Below are positions 60,065 to 64,000 of a DNA stretch of 64,000 bases, one piece after another. Below the pieces are notes generated by a model, which saw nothing but the letters and a program-made list of their open reading frames with translations, was not told the DNA's origin and did not search any database. The position numbers and the translations under genes are program-made. The DNA comes from Streptomyces albireticuli. Lineage in GTDB: Bacteria; Actinomycetota; Actinomycetes; Streptomycetales; Streptomycetaceae. Each line of letters starts with the position of its first letter. The first letter of the stretch is position 1. The stretch is taken from the NCBI RefSeq assembly GCF_002192455.1, contig NZ_CP021744.1, positions 6,171,501 through 6,235,500 of the forward strand. The letters run 5' to 3'.

Positions 60065-60568
60065 TCAGCCCAGCAGCCGGTCGGCGATCTCCTCGATCCG
60101 CTCCCGCAGCCCCGACTGGTCCTTGCTGCCGTCGAGCAGCTTCCCGCCGATCTCGTAGGTCGGGGTGCCCCGCACCCCGATCGCCTTGCCCTCGGCCTGG
60201 TCCGCGTCGACGACCAGCAGGTGCCTGCCGTCGATCAGCGCGGTGTCCACCTCCTCGGCGTCCAGCCCGAGCTCGGCGGCCACCGCGACGAGCAGTTCCT
60301 CGCCCCGCTCGGCCAGCTCCTCGGCGCGGCCCAGCACCGCCTCCGCGTACGCCCAGCCCTTGCCCTGCCCGGCGGCCTCCTCGGCGGCCTGCGCGGCGGC
60401 GTAGGAGTGCTTGTGCTTCTCCAGCGGGAAGTGCCGCAGCCGGATCTCCAGCCGGTCCCCGTAGCGGGCGCGCAGCGCGCGGAGGTCGTCGAGGGCGCTG
60501 CGGCAGTCGGTGCACTGGAGCTCGCACCAGACGTCGAGGGTGGCGCGGGCGGAGTCGGAATCGCTCAT
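60065..60568 (-). CDS. DsbA-family thioredoxin-like protein (167 aa)
   Basis: A short DsbA/FrnE-type protein: ATLDVWCELQCTDCRSALDDL holds a CTDC active site, ALRARYGDRLEIRLRHFPLEKH follows, and the cis-proline loop is GVRGTPTYEIGGKLLDG. It lacks a signal peptide, so it is probably a cytoplasmic thiol oxidoreductase or isomerase. ATG at 60568 fits the domain start. It is convergent with the tandem GNAT gene and divergent from a small membrane protein. Confidence 0.85.
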   Translation of the reverse strand: MSDSDSARATLDVWCELQCTDCRSALDDLRALRARYGDRLEIRLRHFPLEKHKHSYAAAQAAEEAAGQGKGWAYAEAVLGRAEELAERGEELLVAVAAELGLDAEEVDTALIDGRHLLVVDADQAEGKAIGVRGTPTYEIGGKLLDGSKDQSGLRERIEEIADRLLG

Positions 60569-60732
60569 GGGGCCAGTCTCCCAGGCCCGGGGCCGGGCGG
60601 CCCCGGGAGGGGACCGTCTCCGGGGCGACCCGGAGATCTCCCTGAGGCCGTCGTCCGGACCTGGCTGCCGGGGTACCGGCCGGTGCAGGATGGGAGAAGA
60701 GCCCCATTTCCGTACGGGAGCAGGAGAGCCGG

Positions 60733-61146
60733 ATGCTGACCACGATCATCTGCGCCGCGGTGACCGCGGCCGGCCTGGGCCTCGCGGTGCTGACCGCCCG
60801 GCGCCGCCGCTACCGGGCCGCCACGCGCACCGCCGCCTACGCCCTGGTGCCCCTCGGGCTCCTCATGACCGGGATCCTCGACTGGATAGCCGGCCTGGTC
60901 CTCAAGCCCACCGTCTGGGCGGGCTTCGGGGTGCTGGCGCTCTCCGCCCTGCTGTTCACGGTGAGCAGGGTCGCCGAGCGGCGCGCCGTCGCCGCCACGG
61001 GGAGTGACGCCGTGGCCCCCGCCGCCTCCGCTCCGTCACTGGGCCCGGGCCGCCGGACGCCCGCCCCCCGCCCCGCCGAACGGAAATCCGGCACGGGCGA
61101 GGACTTCTCCGACATCGAGGCAATTCTGAAAAAGCACGGAATATAA
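60733..61146 (+). CDS. Conserved small membrane protein (137 aa)
   Basis: Three hydrophobic helices: LTTIICAAVTAAGLGLAVLT, ALVPLGLLMTGILDWIAGLV and VWAGFGVLALSALLFTVSRV. A polar Ala/Pro tail of about 55 residues ends in GEDFSDIEAILKKHGI, an acidic-amphipathic end that looks like a conserved docking tail. It is not a named family I recognise. ATG at 60733 has AGGAGAG upstream. Confidence 0.7.
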   Translation: MLTTIICAAVTAAGLGLAVLTARRRRYRAATRTAAYALVPLGLLMTGILDWIAGLVLKPTVWAGFGVLALSALLFTVSRVAERRAVAATGSDAVAPAASAPSLGPGRRTPAPRPAERKSGTGEDFSDIEAILKKHGI

Positions 61147-61289
61147 AGCGAACCCGCCCGCACGCCCGGCGCACTGCCGGGGCGTCAGCTTCCGGGATGC
61201 GCTCCGCGCTCTCTCCGGCACCTGTTTCCGTACATTTATCGGGGCACTACACATTCCCGGCCGGCGTGAATCGCCGCGGAACGCCGCCG

Positions 61290-61856
61290 TCAGCCCGCCG
61301 CGCCCTTGCGCCGCGCCCGGTACGCCGCCACATGCAGCCGATTACCGCACGTACGCCCGTCGCAGTAGCGCCGCGAACGGTTCCGCGACAGGTCCACGAA
61401 CGCCCGCCCGCAGTCCGGCGCCTCGCACTGCCGCAGCCGCTCCCGCTCACCCGCCACCACGAGGAAGGCCAGCGCCATCCCGCCGTCCGCCGCGAGGTGC
61501 TCGGCCACCGCGGCGCCCGGCGCGAAGTAGTGCACATGCCAGTCGTAGCCGTCGTGGTCCGTCAGCCGCGGCGTCGTACCCGCCTCCGCGACCATCGCGT
61601 TCAGCAGCTCCGCCGCGGCCGCCGTGTCCTTCGCGGCGAACACCTCGGCGAACCGGCCCCGCACGGCCCGCACGGCCGCGAGGTCCCGCTCCCGGAGCTC
61701 ACCGACCCCGCTGACGTCGTTGCGCTCGACGAAACCGCGCAGCGCCGCGAGGTCCGCGAGCCCCTCCCGGACCGTGCCGTCCGGCCCGGGGGCCGCGGTG
61801 TTCACGAGATCGACGACGGCGTCGAGCGCGCACCGGGTGTCATGGTTGATCAGCAC
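61290..61856 (-). CDS. CGNR zinc-finger protein (188 aa)
   Basis: The N-terminal ABATE-like domain (CALDAVVDLVNT, LADLAALRGFVERNDVSG) is followed by a C-terminal CGNR zinc finger: RLRQCEAPDCGRAFVDLSRNRSRRYCDGRTCGNRLHVAAYRAR, with four cysteines. These are predicted stress-linked or regulatory DNA-binding proteins, with no proven target. GTG at 61856 has AGGGAG about ten bases upstream. It lies downstream of ssgB on the same strand but is separated from it by a very strong hairpin. Confidence 0.9.
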   Translation of the reverse strand: MLINHDTRCALDAVVDLVNTAAPGPDGTVREGLADLAALRGFVERNDVSGVGELRERDLAAVRAVRGRFAEVFAAKDTAAAAELLNAMVAEAGTTPRLTDHDGYDWHVHYFAPGAAVAEHLAADGGMALAFLVVAGERERLRQCEAPDCGRAFVDLSRNRSRRYCDGRTCGNRLHVAAYRARRKGAAG

Positions 61857-61940
61857 GGTTCGTTCGCTCCCTGGCCGACTGGAGTGGCGCGGCGGCTGTT
61901 CGATCGGTTCGATCAGGGAGACGACTCTAGCGGCTCCGCA

Positions 61941-61992
61941 GCGCGACGGCGCCGTCGCCCGCGGTGGATCCGCGGCGACGGCGCCGTCGCGC
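61941..61992 (-). terminator. 19-bp hairpin after ssgB
   Basis: The 19 bases at 61941-61959 pair perfectly with 61974-61992, and CGCGG/CCGCG extends the stem inward after a one-base bulge. A second, less perfect hairpin follows at about 62008-62046 on the ssgB side. Together they end ssgB transcription (minus strand). Confidence 0.8.
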
Positions 61993-62064
61993 CACGCCCT
62001 TCGTGCCGGCCGGCGCGCCCGACCCCCGAGTGGGCGGGCGCGCCCGGTGTCACACCGTCCGGAC

Positions 62065-62478
62065 TCAGCTCTCCGCGAGGATGTGCGAGAGCTCCGTGTC
62101 CAGATCGAAGTGACGGTGTTCGGTGCCCGGCGGCACCGCGGCGTCGGTCCGCTTCAGGAACGACTCCAGGGCCCGCGCCGGGGCCTCCAGCAGCGCCTCC
62201 CCCTCGGGGGAGCTCAGGGCGATGCACACGACGCCCTGACCGTGGCTGCGGGACGGCCAGACACGGACGTCTCCGGTACCGGTGGGCCGGTGCAGGCCTT
62301 CGGCCAGCAGATCTCTGGCGAAGACCCACTCCACCGTCTCCTCGGCTCCGGTGTGGAAGGTGGCGTGAACGGCATACGGATCGGCCGTGTCGTACCGCAG
62401 GCCTGCGGGGACAGGCAGTGAGGATTCACTCGACACGACGAGGCGCAAGTGCAGCTCGCAGCTGACCGTGGTGTTCAT
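62065..62478 (-). CDS. ssgB: Sporulation-specific cell division regulator SsgB
   Basis: A 137-residue SsgA-like protein starting MNTTVSCELHLRLVVSSESS and continuing PVPAGLRYDTADPYAVHATF and VEWVFARDLLAEGLHRPTG. SsgB is nearly invariant in Streptomyces. It recruits FtsZ to future septum sites in aerial hyphae, helped by SsgA. ATG at 62478 is chosen over the open frame from 62544 because the family starts exactly here. Developmental control (for example by SigH) is known in S. coelicolor; its promoter was not identified here. Its presence is the best single marker that this is a sporulating actinomycete. Confidence 0.96.
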   Translation of the reverse strand: MNTTVSCELHLRLVVSSESSLPVPAGLRYDTADPYAVHATFHTGAEETVEWVFARDLLAEGLHRPTGTGDVRVWPSRSHGQGVVCIALSSPEGEALLEAPARALESFLKRTDAAVPPGTEHRHFDLDTELSHILAES

Positions 62479-62670
62479 AAGCGCCAGGGCCTTTCGCTCA
62501 GTGTGCGCTCGGGGATTCGCACGTCGGCGAAATCGACATGCCACCTACGGTGCCGTTGTAAACCCCTCTGACCGTTTTGAGACTCTTCGGATACCTCGTA
62601 CGGCCCAGCCGCTCGCCCGCTAATACCGCCATTCCAGTGAGTTCCGGTTCGGTCCGGTAGGTTAGGGCGT

Positions 62671-63156
62671 ATGAATGCGGAGAGTGACGAGCGGCGGCCC
62701 GCCGCGAAGGCCGGAACCCCGGGAACCCCGGGCACGGACGCGGATGGCGCCACGGCCGACGGGGACAACGGCACGACGGCGGAACCCGCCCTCGGATCGC
62801 GCGCTCCCCACTTCATCAAGCGCTCCCGGCCCCTGCACGTCAGCTGGCAGGTCGGCGTCTTCGTGGTCGGCCTCGCCGTCGTCGTCGCGGGCATCATCAT
62901 GCTGCCCCTGCCCGGCCCCGGCTGGCTGGTGATCTTCGGCGGCATGGCGATCTGGGCCACCGAGTTCGTCTGGGCCCAGCTCGTCCTCCGCTGGACCAAG
63001 CGCAAGGTCACCGAGGCCGCCCAGCGCGCCCTCGACCCCGCGGTCCGCCGACGCAACATCATCCTCACCACCGTCGGCCTGGTGATCGTCGCGGCCCTCG
63101 TCGCCGTCTACGTCTGGAAGTACGGCATGACCATGCCGTGGAAGGCCGGCCGCTGA
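62671..63156 (+). CDS. PGPGW (TIGR02611-type) membrane protein (161 aa)
   Basis: After a polar N-terminus of about 50 residues come two close helices, WQVGVFVVGLAVVVAGIIML and LVIFGGMAIWATEFVWAQLV, joined by the signature PLPGPGW. A basic amphipathic stretch and a final helix (ILTTVGLVIVAALVAVYVW) follow. The family's role is unknown. No ribosome site is clear, and TAGGTT at 62658-62663 lies seven bases before the ATG, so a leaderless message is likely. It diverges from ssgB. Confidence 0.85.
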   Translation: MNAESDERRPAAKAGTPGTPGTDADGATADGDNGTTAEPALGSRAPHFIKRSRPLHVSWQVGVFVVGLAVVVAGIIMLPLPGPGWLVIFGGMAIWATEFVWAQLVLRWTKRKVTEAAQRALDPAVRRRNIILTTVGLVIVAALVAVYVWKYGMTMPWKAGR

Positions 63157-63212
63157 CCCCTCACCCTGGTTCGGAACACCGTCTGACATGCGGTAATGTT
63201 TGCGGTGCGCCC

Positions 63213-63284
63213 GGGCGATTAGCTCAGCGGGAGAGCGCTTCGTTCACACCGAAGAGGTCACTGGTTCGATCCCAGTATCGCCCA
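63213..63284 (+). tRNA. tRNA-Val (CAC), first copy
   Basis: Acceptor GGGCGAT/ATCGCCC, anticodon stem CTTCG/CGAAG with loop TTCACAC (anticodon CAC). CCA is not encoded. It is followed six bases later by an intrinsic terminator. Confidence 0.95.
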
Positions 63285-63289
63285 CGTCG

Positions 63290-63336
63290 AAACCGGCGGT
63301 ACGCAAGGAAGACCCCTTGCGTACCGCCGGTTTTTT
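63290..63336 (+). terminator. Canonical intrinsic terminator after tRNA-Val
   Basis: A perfect 19-bp stem joins 63290-63308 to 63315-63333 with loop AAGACC. It runs into a TTTTTT tract (63331-63336), which is rare in this window. Confidence 0.95.
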
Positions 63337-63351
63337 GTGTGCCCTGAAGCC

Positions 63352-63846
63352 GTGACCGTCGAACCCCGCACCTCCCGGACCGGCCGCCACCACTACCGCT
63401 TCCACAGCGAGTGGGACCTCGCCGTGGCACCCGCCACCGTCTACGCCTGCCTCGGCACCCCCGACGACTACCCGGCCTGGTGGCCCCAGATACGCCAGGT
63501 GACCCGCACCGGAACCGGCCCCGACACCGGCACCGCCCGCATCCGCTCCTTCCTCCCCTACGAGCTCACCGTCACCGTCCGCGCCGGCCGCCAGGACCCC
63601 GCCGCCCGCGTCCTGGAGATCACCATGACCGGCGACGTCGAGGGCTGGGCCCGCTGGACCGTCCTGCCCCGCCACCCCACCGGCACCCACCTCCGCTACG
63701 AACAGGCCGTCGAGGCCCGCAGACCCCTCCTGCGCCTCCTCGCCCTCCCCGCCCGCCCCCTCCTGCGCGCCAACCACACCTGGATGATGCGCGGCGCCCG
63801 GCGCGGACTCAGGGCCCGGCTGGCACCCCACACGGAAGGAATTTGA
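63352..63846 (+). CDS. SRPBCC-fold (polyketide cyclase/START-like) protein (164 aa)
   Basis: A helix-grip fold protein: HHYRFHSEWDLAVAPATVYA, then DDYPAWWPQIRQVTRTGTG, YELTVTVRAGRQDPAARVLE and a final amphipathic helix region (LLRANHTWMMRGARRGLRAR). Relatives bind hydrophobic ligands or act as cyclases; no catalytic residue can be named. GTG at 63352 is preferred to GTG 63337, which lies within bases of the tRNA terminator. It sits alone between two tRNA-Val(CAC) genes. Confidence 0.8.
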   Translation: MTVEPRTSRTGRHHYRFHSEWDLAVAPATVYACLGTPDDYPAWWPQIRQVTRTGTGPDTGTARIRSFLPYELTVTVRAGRQDPAARVLEITMTGDVEGWARWTVLPRHPTGTHLRYEQAVEARRPLLRLLALPARPLLRANHTWMMRGARRGLRARLAPHTEGI

Positions 63847-63909
63847 TGCGGCGGCGCCAGGGCCTGTATTGTTCAGTGCGTCGCCGGGGGAAACACCGGG
63901 GACAGACCC

Positions 63910-63981
63910 GGGCGATTAGCTCAGCGGGAGAGCACTTCGTTCACACCGAAGGGGTCACTGGTTCGATCCCAGTATCGCCCA
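63910..63981 (+). tRNA. tRNA-Val (CAC), second copy
   Basis: The cloverleaf is the same as the copy at 63213 except for two base changes (AGAGCAC for AGAGCGC in the D-stem/junction and GGGGTC for GAGGTC in the variable region). Anticodon CAC. CCA is not encoded. Confidence 0.95.
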
Positions 63982-64000
63982 CCCCGGCAAGGCCGGTCCG

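Overview
This window is a stretch of a Streptomyces-type actinobacterial chromosome. The DNA is very GC-rich with strong G/C bias at third codon positions. GTG starts, four-base GTGA/ATGA gene overlaps and apparently leaderless messages are common. It carries ssgB, the sporulation regulator confined to sporulating actinomycetes. I see no insertion sequence, prophage, CRISPR array or replication origin. The gene content reads as core chromosome with a few accessory genes.

Layout. 1-6.1 kb: 3' end of a GH10-like glycosyl hydrolase, a DUF1918 protein, an S4 RNA-binding protein, an oxidoreductase, a DMT exporter divergent from its probable MarR regulator, and monomeric NADP isocitrate dehydrogenase. 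6.2-11.3 kb: arginine cluster argC-(small ORF)-argJ-argB-argD-argR behind a promoter that overlaps ARG-box-like sequence. 11.3-17.5 kb: an amidohydrolase, an amino acid permease, a two-gene unit pairing a LuxI-like N-acyltransferase with a heme-oxygenase-fold putative metalloenzyme, then a DUF1326/DUF2182 pair. 17.5-30.7 kb: universal stress protein, MocR regulator, stand-alone SufS, a nitroreductase gene broken by one amber codon, MFS, M20 and DMT genes, an AlaT-like aminotransferase, a NirB-like flavoprotein and a TrmB/LuxR-type regulator. 30.8-33.8 kb: tRNA-Pro, then argG and argH with a second ARG-box promoter. 33.8-41.2 kb: a TetR-controlled DHA2 efflux pump, secreted lipase, acyltransferase, GlpQ, a small sigma factor, a GNAT protein and two small membrane proteins. 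41.5-44.7 kb: a methionine ABC importer (metNIQ) behind a 29-codon Cys/Met-rich leader peptide. 45.6-53 kb: corrinoid and tetrapyrrole genes cobL, a very large BluB-CobT fusion, and cobA/cysG. 53-64 kb: SpoU-type RNA methyltransferase, Ser/Thr kinase, a six-tRNA array (Gly, Cys, four Val-GAC), pabB-pabC, small conserved proteins, ssgB, a PGPGW membrane protein, and two tRNA-Val(CAC) genes flanking an SRPBCC protein.

How the parts work together. argCJBD, argG and argH provide N-acetylated ornithine synthesis through to arginine, and ArgR, encoded at the end of the first cluster, probably binds both arg promoters. cobL, bluB-cobT and cobA act at early, middle and late steps of cobalamin synthesis. 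metNIQ and sufS connect to sulfur supply, and the Cys-rich leader suggests attenuation by cysteine (or methionine) tRNA charging. pabB and pabC make p-aminobenzoate for folate.

The least explained items are the acyltransferase/HDO-fold pair at 14.5-15.9 kb, the Cys-rich leader before metN, and a near-perfect hairpin of about 130 nt between cobT and cobA. Functions come from reading translated sequence and motifs. No database search was possible.
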